Assembly: GCA_005884575.1 (NCBI GenBank) | Contig: VAWW01000068.1 | Coordinates: forward strand, 1-32,769 | Direction: 5' to 3' | From: Actinomycetota bacterium | Lineage (GTDB): Bacteria > Actinomycetota > Thermoleophilia > Gaiellales > Gaiellaceae | Length of the DNA stretch: 32,769 bases | Shown: positions 24,001-31,872 of the stretch, piece after piece | How the letters are laid out: every line of letters starts with the position of its first letter | How positions within the stretch are numbered: position 1 is the first letter of the stretch | Program-made: the position numbers and the translations under genes | The notes under the pieces: generated by a model | What the model saw: the letters and a program-made list of their open reading frames with translations, nothing else | Told to the model about the DNA's origin: nothing | Databases searched by the model: none

Positions 24001-24348
24001 ATGAGCGAGCGCGACGTCTTCCCGGACTTCATCCGCGCGCTGCCGATGGTCGACAGCCCGCTCGCGTCGCTGCGCGGCTGGATGCTGCAGACCGGCCAGG
24101 CGCTCGCGATGTTCTACGAGATCCCCGACGGCGTCGATGTGCCGGAGCACGCGCACGGCGCGCAATGGGGCGTCGTGCTGGAGGGCTCGATCGACTTCAC
24201 GATCGGGGGCGAGACCCGGACCTACGGCCGCGGCGACGCCTACTTCGTCCCGGACGACGTGGCGCACAGCGCCGTCATCCATCCCGGCTACGTCGGCATC
24301 GACGTGTTCGCAGACGCAGACCGCTACCGCCCGCGCGAGGAGGACTGA
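24001..24348 (+). CDS. Small single-domain cupin
   Basis: A 115-residue cupin beta-barrel. Motif 1 is PEHAHGAQWGVVLEG, giving H50 and H52 with Q55 or nearby residues where the glutamate ligand is usual. Motif 2, GDAYFVPDDVAH, supplies H89. Proteins of this type may be metal-dependent isomerases or oxygenases, or may simply bind ligands. The TGA overlaps the ATG of the amidohydrolase (ATGA-type overlap at 24346-24350), so their expression is coupled and they may work on the same intermediate. It is not closely similar by eye to the cupin domain fused to the hydrolase at 4310. Confidence 0.85.
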   Translation: MSERDVFPDFIRALPMVDSPLASLRGWMLQTGQALAMFYEIPDGVDVPEHAHGAQWGVVLEGSIDFTIGGETRTYGRGDAYFVPDDVAHSAVIHPGYVGIDVFADADRYRPREED

Positions 24349-25262
24349 TGCACTTCAACGCACACGTCCACATGAGCCAGTGGGGGCGTGACTTCACGCC
24401 CGAGCTCGCCGAGATCCACCTCGCCCAGTTCCGCGGCCGCGATTCCTGGATCACCGGCGAGCCTTGGACGCCCGAGGGCTGGTGCGTCGACGGCGACCAG
24501 TTGATCGCGCACATGGACGAGGCGGGGGTCGAGCGCGCGCTCGTCATGTGCCTCGCGTACGTCCCGCTCGGCGCCTACGACCCGACGATGGGCGACTACA
24601 TCGCGGATCTCGTCGCCGCGCATCCCGACCGGCTCGTCGGCTTCTACAGCGCGAACCCCCTCGGCGGGGCTGAGGAGGCCGACCGCCTTCGGCACTACGT
24701 GCGCGACCGCGGCCTCTCGGGGCTGAAGATGCTGCCGTCGTACAACTACGTCGCGATCAACGACCGGCGGATCTGGCCGATGTACGAGGCCGCCGCCGAG
24801 CTCGGTGTCCCGATCACGCTGCACACGGGCTGGAGCTCGCTGCCGGCCGGCAAGTCGCTCGCCTACGACCATCCGCTCTACATCGAGGACGCCCTCGTCG
24901 ACTTCCCCGATCTCCGGCCGATCCTGGCGCACTGCGGCTTCGCGTGGTCGGAGCTCGTCCTGATGCTGATGGCGCGGGACACCCGCGTCGCCGCCGACTT
25001 CGCCTGGTGGTCGCCGAGCCAGCCGACGTGGCGCGCCGCACAGACGCTGTCGATGGCGAAGTACCTCGACGTCTTCGACCGGCTCTTCTGGGGCACCGAC
25101 TACCCGTTCACCGACTTCGGGTCCGACGAGGCGTACTGGCGCTCCATCCCCGAGGTCTGCCGTCGTCTCGGCCTCGAGCCGGAGGTGACCGAGGAGGACA
25201 TCGAGCGGTTCCTCGGCCCGAACTTCGCGGCATTTCTCGACGCCAACGCGCCGCGGCGCTAG
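24348..25262 (+). CDS. TIM-barrel amidohydrolase (amidohydrolase 2 / ACMSD-like family)
   Basis: A 304-residue metal-dependent hydrolase or decarboxylase. Expected metal ligands are visible: H6 and H8 in HVH, H159 in LHTGWSS, H195 in AHCGFAW and D251 in WGTDYPF. This fits the amidohydrolase 2 group, which includes decarboxylases of the ACMSD type, 2-pyrone-4,6-dicarboxylate hydrolases and lactonases. Reaction type cannot be fixed from sequence alone. ATG 24348 overlaps the cupin stop. The reading frame is open further upstream in the cupin region, but the HVH motif requires this start. Its TAG overlaps the stop of the convergent SDR by 4 bases (CTAG, 25259-25262). Confidence 0.9.
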   Translation: MHFNAHVHMSQWGRDFTPELAEIHLAQFRGRDSWITGEPWTPEGWCVDGDQLIAHMDEAGVERALVMCLAYVPLGAYDPTMGDYIADLVAAHPDRLVGFYSANPLGGAEEADRLRHYVRDRGLSGLKMLPSYNYVAINDRRIWPMYEAAAELGVPITLHTGWSSLPAGKSLAYDHPLYIEDALVDFPDLRPILAHCGFAWSELVLMLMARDTRVAADFAWWSPSQPTWRAAQTLSMAKYLDVFDRLFWGTDYPFTDFGSDEAYWRSIPEVCRRLGLEPEVTEEDIERFLGPNFAAFLDANAPRR

Positions 25263-26059
25263 GTCAGCTCGCCCGCGTCGACGAGCAGCGTGCTGCCGGT
25301 CATCAGCGAGGCGAGGTCGCTCGCGCAGAAGACAGCCACGCGCGCGACGTCGTCCGGCACGGCGACGCGGCCGAGCGGCAGGGAGGCCCCGAGGCTCTCG
25401 AGCTCGAAGCCCCCGGCCTCGAGCGCCTCGCGCTGCTCCTCGAGGCCCGGCGTCAGGGTGACGGTCGGCGCGATCGCGAGCACTCGGATCCCGTGAGGGC
25501 CGAGCTCGACCGCGAGGCTCTGCGTCAGTCCGCGGACGCCGAACTTCGATGCGACGTAGTGCGCCACGCCAACCCCCGCGGCACGGTACGCGGCGGTCGA
25601 CGAGACGTTGACGATGACGCCGCCGTTGCCCGCCGCGATCATCGCGCGTGCCGCCTCCTGCGCCCTGACGAACGTGCCGCGAAGGTTGACGTCGACCACT
25701 GCGTCCCAGTCGTCCTCGGAGAGGTCGAACAGCGGGCGGCTGGGATAGATGCCCGCGCTGTTCACCCAGATGTCCAGCCGGCCCTGGCCGGCGAGAGCCT
25801 GATCCGCCAGCGCCCGCACCGAACCGGCGTCGCGGACGTCGACGTGCGCCGCGACGGAACCGCGTCCGATCGTCGCTGCCGCCTCGGCGGCGCCGTCCAC
25901 GTCGACGTCGGCCAACAGCACGGCGGCACCGGCCTCGGCGAGCCGCGCACCGCAGGCGCGGCCGATCCCCCGCGCCCCGCCCGTCACCACCGCGGTGCGC
26001 CCCGCCAGCGACACGAGCTCGGCGAGCGGCAAGAGCGAAACGTCCGGGATCGCACGCAC
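25259..26059 (-). CDS. Short-chain dehydrogenase/reductase (classical SDR)
   Basis: A 266-residue SDR. The cofactor loop TGGARGIG is at 26-33, and NSAG at 100-103 replaces the usual NNAG. The catalytic set is S153 or S154, Y168 and K172. The C terminus ends VDAGELT. The start is GTG 26059; no ribosome binding site is visible upstream. An AT-rich palindrome at 26071-26083 lies only 11 bases before it, so a -10 box within that site would produce a leader of a few bases. It stands alone on the minus strand, divergent from the carbohydrate-type importer and convergent with the amidohydrolase. The substrate is unknown, probably a secondary alcohol in the same pathway. Confidence 0.88.
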   Translation of the reverse strand: MRAIPDVSLLPLAELVSLAGRTAVVTGGARGIGRACGARLAEAGAAVLLADVDVDGAAEAAATIGRGSVAAHVDVRDAGSVRALADQALAGQGRLDIWVNSAGIYPSRPLFDLSEDDWDAVVDVNLRGTFVRAQEAARAMIAAGNGGVIVNVSSTAAYRAAGVGVAHYVASKFGVRGLTQSLAVELGPHGIRVLAIAPTVTLTPGLEEQREALEAGGFELESLGASLPLGRVAVPDDVARVAVFCASDLASLMTGSTLLVDAGELT

Positions 26060-26070
26060 CGTAGCGAGGC

Positions 26071-26083
26071 TTATATTTTATAG
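26071..26083. promoter_or_regulatory. AT-rich palindrome, site 4 of 4 (TTATA TTT TATAG)
   Basis: An inverted repeat with 4 of 5 arm pairs matching, in the 107-base region between the divergent SDR (start 26059) and the importer operon (start 26167). On the minus strand it reads CTATAAAATATAA, and it could contain the -10 box of the SDR gene. It is 17 bases upstream of the candidate -35 of the importer promoter, so a bound protein could affect both directions. Confidence 0.55.
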
Positions 26084-26100
26084 AACACCGCCTCGGCAAC

Positions 26101-26130
26101 TTGAAATCTCTGCATACATGTGCCTAGGAT
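26101..26130 (+). promoter_or_regulatory. Candidate housekeeping-type promoter of the carbohydrate importer operon
   Basis: TTGAAA (26101-26106) and TAGGAT (26125-26130) are separated by 18 bases, a usual -35/-10 arrangement. This would start transcription near 26137. A strong ribosome binding site, AAGGAGGAGGA (26150-26160), then precedes GTG 26167. The assignment is by eye and unproven. Confidence 0.45.
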
Positions 26131-26166
26131 GAGCGACTTATTCCGTGCCAAGGAGGAGGACGCGCT

Positions 26167-27498
26167 GTGGACGAGTCGGTTGATCGCAACCAGGACGCGC
26201 TACCGGCCGACGGGGATCAGCCGGGGGAGAGTCGGCGCGAATTCCTCAAGAAGGCGGCCGTCGTCGGGCTCTCGCTGCCGGCTGCCGGGGCGCTCGTCAG
26301 TTCGGCGAGCGCGCGGCCGAGCATGCTCATCCGCGACCGGGCGCGGTCGCGGTACGAGGGAGTCACGCTCCAGTTCGCGAAGGCCCCGTTCGGCACCGAC
26401 GAGAAGGACGTCATCGCGAAGCTGCTGAAGCCCTTCACGGCGAAGACCGGGATCAAGGTTCAGCACACGGTCGTCCCCTGGAACACCGAGGGTGCGTCAT
26501 ACGCGACGAACTACGCAGGCCCGCACCCCTACGACGTCAGCTACCAGACGAGCACCGATCTGACGGGCCTCGGGACGAAGGGGGTCCTCGAGGTGCTGAA
26601 CAATTCGAAGTGGCTCTACTCGCCGGCGTACAAGGGCACCGCCGCGAAGTTCATCCCCAACACCATCAAGAAGAGCATCTACCAGGGCAAGCTCTACGGC
26701 CTGCCGTGCATCATCGGCGGGACGGTCATGTTCTACAACAAGGACCTGCTCGACAAGGCCGGCGTGACGAAGATCCCGACGAACACGACCGAGCTGGCCG
26801 CTGCCGCCCAAAAGGTCTCGAGCGCTCCGAACGTCTGGGGCTTCCAGGTCCCGATGACGGACAAGGACTTCACCTGGTACTTCCACTACCACGCCATCCA
26901 CAACCTCGGTGGGGACATCATCTCCAAGATGCGGGCGACCCAGGTCTCGGTCGACCTGATTCTGAAGGATAAGGTCCAGCCCCCTGTCGGCCAGTACGAC
27001 CGCGAGGCCGGCGTCGCGTTGTTCAAGGGCGGGCGAATCGCCTTCCTGCACGACGAGCCGCTCCGGCTGACGGTCTTCCGCAGCGAGGGTCTCCCGTTCA
27101 AGTGGGACTTCGTCAACCCGGTCGGCGCGCCGAACGGAAAGCGGACGATCTTCTCGACCACCGGCCACTGGGTGATGGCGTCCAAGAGCGCGAACAAGGC
27201 CGCTGCGTGGGAGCTCGTGAAGTTCCTCTCGTCTCCGGCGTTCGCGAACGAGTTCGGCGCGCATTACGGCTGGGCGCCGGTGCGAAGCGACGTCAACACG
27301 GCCAAGGGCGATGCGCAGGTCGCTCGCGTGAACAAGTACGTCCTGAAGGGCTGGGACGGCCTTCCGACGGGCCCGAAGATGGCCCAGCTCACGAGCGTCT
27401 ACGGACAGGCGATCGAGGCTGCGGCCACCGGCAGCAAGTCGGTGGCGGACGCGATGGCCAAGGCGCAGGCAGACGGGACACGGATCCTCAAGAGCTAA
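26167..27498 (+). CDS. Tat-exported family 1 solute-binding protein (carbohydrate-type ABC importer)
   Basis: A 443-residue extracellular receptor. It begins with a clear twin-arginine signal, SRREFLKKA at 22-30, followed by a hydrophobic core VVGLSLPAAGALV and a likely cleavage after SSASA (residue 49). There is no lipobox cysteine, so anchoring is not by lipid. The mature part has family-1 features: VIAKLLKPFTAKTGIKV near the N terminus, YGLPCIIGGTVMFYNKDLLDKAG in the middle and a C-terminal helical lobe. The start is GTG 26167 after AAGGAGGAGGA. Two permeases and an ATPase follow. Family 1 proteins mostly bind sugars or glycerol phosphates; the M20 and SDR genes in the operon suggest an N-acylated or amide-linked solute. 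Confidence 0.93.
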   Translation: MDESVDRNQDALPADGDQPGESRREFLKKAAVVGLSLPAAGALVSSASARPSMLIRDRARSRYEGVTLQFAKAPFGTDEKDVIAKLLKPFTAKTGIKVQHTVVPWNTEGASYATNYAGPHPYDVSYQTSTDLTGLGTKGVLEVLNNSKWLYSPAYKGTAAKFIPNTIKKSIYQGKLYGLPCIIGGTVMFYNKDLLDKAGVTKIPTNTTELAAAAQKVSSAPNVWGFQVPMTDKDFTWYFHYHAIHNLGGDIISKMRATQVSVDLILKDKVQPPVGQYDREAGVALFKGGRIAFLHDEPLRLTVFRSEGLPFKWDFVNPVGAPNGKRTIFSTTGHWVMASKSANKAAAWELVKFLSSPAFANEFGAHYGWAPVRSDVNTAKGDAQVARVNKYVLKGWDGLPTGPKMAQLTSVYGQAIEAAATGSKSVADAMAKAQADGTRILKS

Positions 27499-27531
27499 AC
27501 GACCGGAATCGGCCGGAACCGCGCGAAGGGG

Positions 27532-28485
27532 ATGATGTCGACAGTCAGTGCAGAGAAAGCCTGGGACGAGCTGACGCTGAGCGAGGCGGAGTATCGGCGG
27601 GCCGGCGCCCGCTACCGCCAGCGGCGCAGCCTCCGGGCCTACCTGTTCCTCCTGCCGTACTTCATCCCCTTCATCGCCTTTCTCCTCGTCCCGGCCCTCT
27701 GGTCGATCTGGCTGAGCTTCAACCGGGGCGGGATCCTCGATCCGGCGAAATACGTCGGTCTCGAAAACTGGCGGTCGATCGCCAGTGACACCGAGCTGAC
27801 GGGAGCGATCCAGAACACGGCGGTCTACGCGGTCGAGGCGATCCTGCTGGTCTTCACCCTGGCGATTGTGCTCGCGCTCCTGCTCAACCGTTACCGCAAG
27901 GGGAGCAACATCTTCAAGCTCGCGCTCTACGTGCCGTTGCTCGCACCCGCCGTGCTGGTGGGCCTGATCTGGCAGTTCCTGACCAACTTCGACTTCGGCT
28001 TCATCAACCTCGCGCTCGACGCGATGGGCTTCGACCGCTTGAACATTCTCGGCAGCGGAAGGCTCGCGCTCCTGACGATCGTGCTCGCCGAGGTCTGGCG
28101 CGGGCTCGGGTTCTGGACGCTCTACTTCCTCGCAAGCCTGCAGAACGTCCCCGAAGAGCTCCTCGACGCCGCGCGGGTCGACGGAGCCCGCGGAGTGCAG
28201 CGCTTCAGGCGGGTCACGATCCCCCTGCTCCGCCCGATGCTGCTCTTCGCCGTCGTGATCGCGATCATCGCGAACTTCCAGGTCTTCGACACGGTGTACG
28301 TCCTGACCCAGGGAGGGCCGTACGAGTCGACCTCGACGATGGTCTGGTTCATCTGGAAACGGTTGTTCCAGTTCCAGGAGACGGGCCAGGGCTACGCAGC
28401 GGCCGTCGTGCTCCTCGCGATCATTCTCGCCCTGACGGCGATCTCGTTCCGGGTTCTCGGGGCACGCCGAAAGCGGCGGGCCTGA
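27532..28485 (+). CDS. Carbohydrate-type ABC transporter permease (MalF/UgpA-like)
   Basis: A 317-residue membrane protein of the MalF branch. After about 40 cytoplasmic residues it has the hydrophobic segment YLFLLPYFIPFIAFLLVPAL, then further segments near 95-125, 130-155, 180-200 and in the last quarter. The EAA coupling loop is at about 208-235 (LDAARVDGARGVQRFRRVTIPL). Two tandem ATG codons occur at 27532 and 27535; GAAGGGG lies at 27525-27531, so the second ATG has the better spacing. It overlaps the next permease gene by one base (TGATG). It is preceded by a 33-base gap after the solute-binding protein gene. Confidence 0.92.
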   Translation: MMSTVSAEKAWDELTLSEAEYRRAGARYRQRRSLRAYLFLLPYFIPFIAFLLVPALWSIWLSFNRGGILDPAKYVGLENWRSIASDTELTGAIQNTAVYAVEAILLVFTLAIVLALLLNRYRKGSNIFKLALYVPLLAPAVLVGLIWQFLTNFDFGFINLALDAMGFDRLNILGSGRLALLTIVLAEVWRGLGFWTLYFLASLQNVPEELLDAARVDGARGVQRFRRVTIPLLRPMLLFAVVIAIIANFQVFDTVYVLTQGGPYESTSTMVWFIWKRLFQFQETGQGYAAAVVLLAIILALTAISFRVLGARRKRRA

Positions 28486-29408
28486 TGGCCGTTCAAGCCG
28501 GGGGCGTCGCCGAGTCCGACGTTCTGTCGCAGCACGCACAGGAGTACGCGTCGGCGGCCCGCCGCCACCGGGCGTTCGGCATCACCAAGGGGCTGGCCGC
28601 CTACGCGACGCTGTCGATCTTCGCCCTCATCGCGATCGTCCCGTTCCTCTACCTGCTCTCACCGTCGTTCCGGAAAAGCTACGAGCTCTTCAGCTATCCG
28701 CCGAAGTGGATTCCGAGCTCCCTCTACACGGGCAACTTCGGCACGATTCTCCACCAGACGAGTTACCCGCGGTGGGCGCTCAACACGCTGATCTTTGCGA
28801 CGTCCGTCACCGTGATCACGCTGATCATCGACACGCTGGCCGGCTACGCCTTTGCTCGGCTCCGCTTTCCCGGACGAGGCGTGCTCTTCGGGCTCGTGCT
28901 CGGGACCTTGATGATCCCGACCGCGGTGCTGATCGCCCCTCTGTACATAATGATCTCGCGCCTGCCCGGCTGGACGCACAGCGGGATCAACACGTACCCG
29001 GGCATGATCCTGCCGATGGTCTGCAGTCCGCTCGGGGTCTTCATGATGCGCCAGTTCATCTCGACCCTTCCGGAGGCGCTCGTCGAGGCCGCGCGGCTGG
29101 ACGGCGGTTCCGAATGGCTGATCTTCAGAAAGATCGTGCTCCCCCTGATGAAGCCGGCGATCGTCGTCCTCGGCATCTTCACGTTCATGGCGCAGTGGGT
29201 GAACTTCCTCTGGCCGCTGATCATCACGACGACCAACGACATGAAGACGCTCACGGTGGGAGTGTCGTCCCTCCAGGGCCAGTTCGTGACGAACTGGGGC
29301 GTCATCTCGGCAGCAGCGGTGATGACCATGGCTCCCGTGATCGTGATCTTCCTGATGTTCCAGCGTTGGTTCGTTCAGGCATCGATGGCCGGTGCGCTGA
29401 AGCAATGA
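28485..29408 (+). CDS. Carbohydrate-type ABC transporter permease (MalG/UgpE-like)
   Basis: A 307-residue membrane protein of the MalG branch. The first membrane segment is near residues 35-65 and is followed by the periplasmic loop with FRKSYELFSYPPKW typical of MalG-like proteins. The EAA loop is at about 199-220 (EAARLDGGSEWLIFRKIVLPL). It ends with a short tail RWFVQASMAGALKQ, close to the conserved MalG C terminus. ATG 28485 overlaps the upstream stop, so it is coupled to the MalF-like partner with which it forms the pore. Confidence 0.92.
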   Translation: MAVQAGGVAESDVLSQHAQEYASAARRHRAFGITKGLAAYATLSIFALIAIVPFLYLLSPSFRKSYELFSYPPKWIPSSLYTGNFGTILHQTSYPRWALNTLIFATSVTVITLIIDTLAGYAFARLRFPGRGVLFGLVLGTLMIPTAVLIAPLYIMISRLPGWTHSGINTYPGMILPMVCSPLGVFMMRQFISTLPEALVEAARLDGGSEWLIFRKIVLPLMKPAIVVLGIFTFMAQWVNFLWPLIITTTNDMKTLTVGVSSLQGQFVTNWGVISAAAVMTMAPVIVIFLMFQRWFVQASMAGALKQ

Positions 29409-29440
29409 ACGTCTCGACCGCGGGAGAGGAGGCGAGCTAG

Positions 29441-30589
29441 TTGGCAGACATCAGCATCAAGCACCTGGTGAAGCGCTTCGGCAAAGTCGAAGCCGTGAGC
29501 GACGTCTCGTTGCAGATCGCCGACGGCGAGTTCCTCGTCCTCCTCGGTCCGTCCGGATGTGGAAAGAGCACGATCCTTCGCGTCGTCGCGGGCCTCGAGG
29601 ACGCGGACGCCGGTGAGATCGTGATCGGCGGACGGCTGATCAACTTCATCGATCCGGTCAGGCGGAACGTGGCGATGGTGTTCCAGAACTATGCGCTCTA
29701 CCCCCACATGAGCGTCTACAAGAACATCGCGTTTCCCCTTCAGATCGCCAAGCAGAGCAAAGAGGAGGTTGGGCTCGCCGTCGGTCGGGCAGCGGCGATG
29801 CTCGGTCTCGAGAATCTGCTGCAGCGCCTGCCGGGGGAGCTGTCGGGCGGACAGCGCCAGCGCGTCGCGCTCGCGCGCGCAATCGTGCGCGCGCCGCAGG
29901 CGTTCCTCATGGACGAGCCGCTCTCGAACCTCGACGCGCAGCTGCGCATCCAGACGCGTCTCGAGCTCATCCAGCTCCACCAACGCCTCGGGATCACCAC
30001 GATCTACGTGACCCACGACCAGATCGAAGCGATGACGATGGGCGATCGGATCGCAGTGCTGAGTGAAGGCGTCTTGCAGCAGATCGGAACGCCGCAGGAG
30101 GTCTATCGCCGTCCCGCGAACGTCTTCGTCGCGACGTTCCTCGGGGCGCCCCCGATGAACCTGATCGGCGGGGAGCTGGAATGGGTCGAATTCGGCTGGC
30201 GCTTCCGCGGGGACAACATCGACGTGCCGCTGTCCGCCGACGTGACGAGCCCGCCGGAGGACGGGAACCCGGCCGACATGCGCCAGGTCAAGCTGGGCTT
30301 GCGACCGGAGCATCTCCGGATCGGTCCACCCGGCGAGACAGGCGGCATCGCCGGCCAAGTGCAGTTCCTCGAGCCTGTCGGCTCGGATCTCTTCCTCACC
30401 GTCGAGGCCGCGGGCACCTTGCTCCAGGTCCGCACGGATCCCGACTCGCCGCTGCAACCCGGTGAGAACGTCTCGCTCCTCTTCGACCCGTGGCGCGCTC
30501 AGGTCTTCGGCCCGGACGGACAGAACCTCCGCCGCGACACGGCTCCGGTCGAATCCGCGGCTGCGCTCGCACCGGCCGCCGCCTCCTAG
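29441..30589 (+). CDS. ABC transporter ATP-binding protein (MsmK/UgpC/MalK-like)
   Basis: A 382-residue ATPase. Walker A GPSGCGKST is at 36-44, followed by FQNYALYPHMSV, the signature LSGGQRQR, Walker B AFLMDEPLSNLDAQ and the H-loop THDQIEAM. From about residue 235 there is a C-terminal OB/TOBE regulatory domain, as in MalK and UgpC. The start is TTG 29441, with GGGAGAGGAGG at 29422-29432. An in-frame ATG at 29405 is followed after 11 codons by TAG, directly before this TTG. It would energise the two permeases upstream. MsmK-like ATPases sometimes serve several importers in one cell. Confidence 0.93.
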   Translation: MADISIKHLVKRFGKVEAVSDVSLQIADGEFLVLLGPSGCGKSTILRVVAGLEDADAGEIVIGGRLINFIDPVRRNVAMVFQNYALYPHMSVYKNIAFPLQIAKQSKEEVGLAVGRAAAMLGLENLLQRLPGELSGGQRQRVALARAIVRAPQAFLMDEPLSNLDAQLRIQTRLELIQLHQRLGITTIYVTHDQIEAMTMGDRIAVLSEGVLQQIGTPQEVYRRPANVFVATFLGAPPMNLIGGELEWVEFGWRFRGDNIDVPLSADVTSPPEDGNPADMRQVKLGLRPEHLRIGPPGETGGIAGQVQFLEPVGSDLFLTVEAAGTLLQVRTDPDSPLQPGENVSLLFDPWRAQVFGPDGQNLRRDTAPVESAAALAPAAAS

Positions 30590-30592
30590 CGC

Positions 30593-31867
30593 ATGGAACG
30601 CCGATCGGCCGTTGTCGAGGCGGTGGAAGCCTCGCAGGCGGGGCTGCACGGCCTGCTGCGCGACCTGATCGGCTTCCGTACCGAGAGCCAGGCGAAGGAA
30701 GCCACGCACTTCCCGGAAGAGGCTCGACGCTGCACAGACTACGTCGCCGCCTTTCTGTCGGAGCTCGGCTTCGAGGTCGAGGGGTGGGACGTCGGCCCGT
30801 CGGCGACGTTCGAGGCGCATCCACTGCTCGTCGCCAGGCTGGCCGGCTCGGGAGGCGGCCGGTCGCTCGCGTTCAACGGCCACGTGGACGTCGTCCCCGT
30901 CGGCGACCGAAGTTCCTGGTCGGAGGATCCATTCGGGGGCGCGATCGTCGACGGTCGCCTCTACGGGCGCGGCGCGACGGACATGAAGGGGGGCATCGCG
31001 GCGGCGATGTGGGCGACGAAGGCGGCGCTCGAGCACGGACCCCGTCCGCGGGGCGACATCGTCTTCCACATCGTCAGCGACGAGGAGGTGGTCGGTAACG
31101 GCACCCGCGAGATCGTCGAGCGTGCCGCCGCCTGCGACGTCACGCTGTCGCTCGAGCCGACGGAGCTGAGGCTGTGCGCGGCGGAGGGCGGCCTGGTGCA
31201 CTTCCGCATCGAGGTCGAGGGGGTCGAGGCGCACGCGTCGACCCGGTACCTCTCCGTCCACGCCGGCGGAAACGGCGAGGGCGGGGTCAACGCGGTCGAG
31301 AAGACGGTCAAGATCATCGTCGCGCTCCAGGAGCTCGAGCGGCAATGGGCCAACACGAAGTCCCACCAGATCCTGCCGCCGGGGTTCGACACGCTCTCGC
31401 CGGGGATCATCGTCGGCGGTCCGGGGGGCGGGGCCGACGGTCGCCTCAACCTCTTCTCGAACGCAGGCACCGCGCCGAATTACTGCTCCGTCGAATACAA
31501 CATGTGGTTCTATCCGGACGAGTCCTTCGACGAGGTGCAGGCCGAGGTCGAGGATTTCGTGTCGGCCGTGTGCCGCACCGACCCGTGGTTGCGGGAGCAC
31601 CCGCCCAGCTTCACGTGGAAGCTCGGGAACATCTACTTCCCGCCGCCGCTCGCCGACTGCCTCCACGAGGTCGGCCTCGACCCGACTCCGCAAGGGTTCG
31701 GCGCAGCGACCGACCTGGCGTGGTACGGAGAGCGGAGCCTTCCCGGGGTCGTCTGCGGGCCCGGGAGCCTCGCCCAATGTCACGTCGCCGACGAGTACGT
31801 GGACACGGAGCAGCTCGTGCTCGCGGCGAAGGTCTACGCGCAGATCCTCGTCGAATGGTGCGGCTAG
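30593..31867 (+). CDS. M20-family amidohydrolase/deacylase (ArgE/DapE/ACY1-like)
   Basis: A 424-residue dizinc hydrolase. Metal and catalytic residues are visible: H97 and D99 in NGHVDVVP, bridging D130 in GATDMKGG, catalytic E164 and metal-binding E165 in SDEEVVG, E188 in SLEPTE, and H397 in QCHVADEY. The insertion between about 205 and 320 is the dimerisation lid domain, with VEGVEAHASTRY. M20 enzymes remove acyl or other groups from an amide nitrogen, or cleave small peptides or carbamoyl amino acids. There is no signal peptide, so it acts after uptake. It starts 3 bases after the ATPase gene and belongs to the importer operon, which makes the imported substrate its probable target. Confidence 0.9.
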   Translation: MERRSAVVEAVEASQAGLHGLLRDLIGFRTESQAKEATHFPEEARRCTDYVAAFLSELGFEVEGWDVGPSATFEAHPLLVARLAGSGGGRSLAFNGHVDVVPVGDRSSWSEDPFGGAIVDGRLYGRGATDMKGGIAAAMWATKAALEHGPRPRGDIVFHIVSDEEVVGNGTREIVERAAACDVTLSLEPTELRLCAAEGGLVHFRIEVEGVEAHASTRYLSVHAGGNGEGGVNAVEKTVKIIVALQELERQWANTKSHQILPPGFDTLSPGIIVGGPGGGADGRLNLFSNAGTAPNYCSVEYNMWFYPDESFDEVQAEVEDFVSAVCRTDPWLREHPPSFTWKLGNIYFPPPLADCLHEVGLDPTPQGFGAATDLAWYGERSLPGVVCGPGSLAQCHVADEYVDTEQLVLAAKVYAQILVEWCG

Positions 31868-31872
31868 CGGCG

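Noticed and set aside
27499-27531. Repeated CCGG-containing sequence between the solute-binding protein and permease genes, considered as a terminator or attenuator
   Set aside because: No stable stem followed by a T run is present, and the genes clearly form one operon.
26497-28539. Minus-strand open frame (about 680 codons) opposite the solute-binding protein and permease genes
   Set aside because: Same reason: its composition is charged and low in complexity, and the plus-strand genes are clear.
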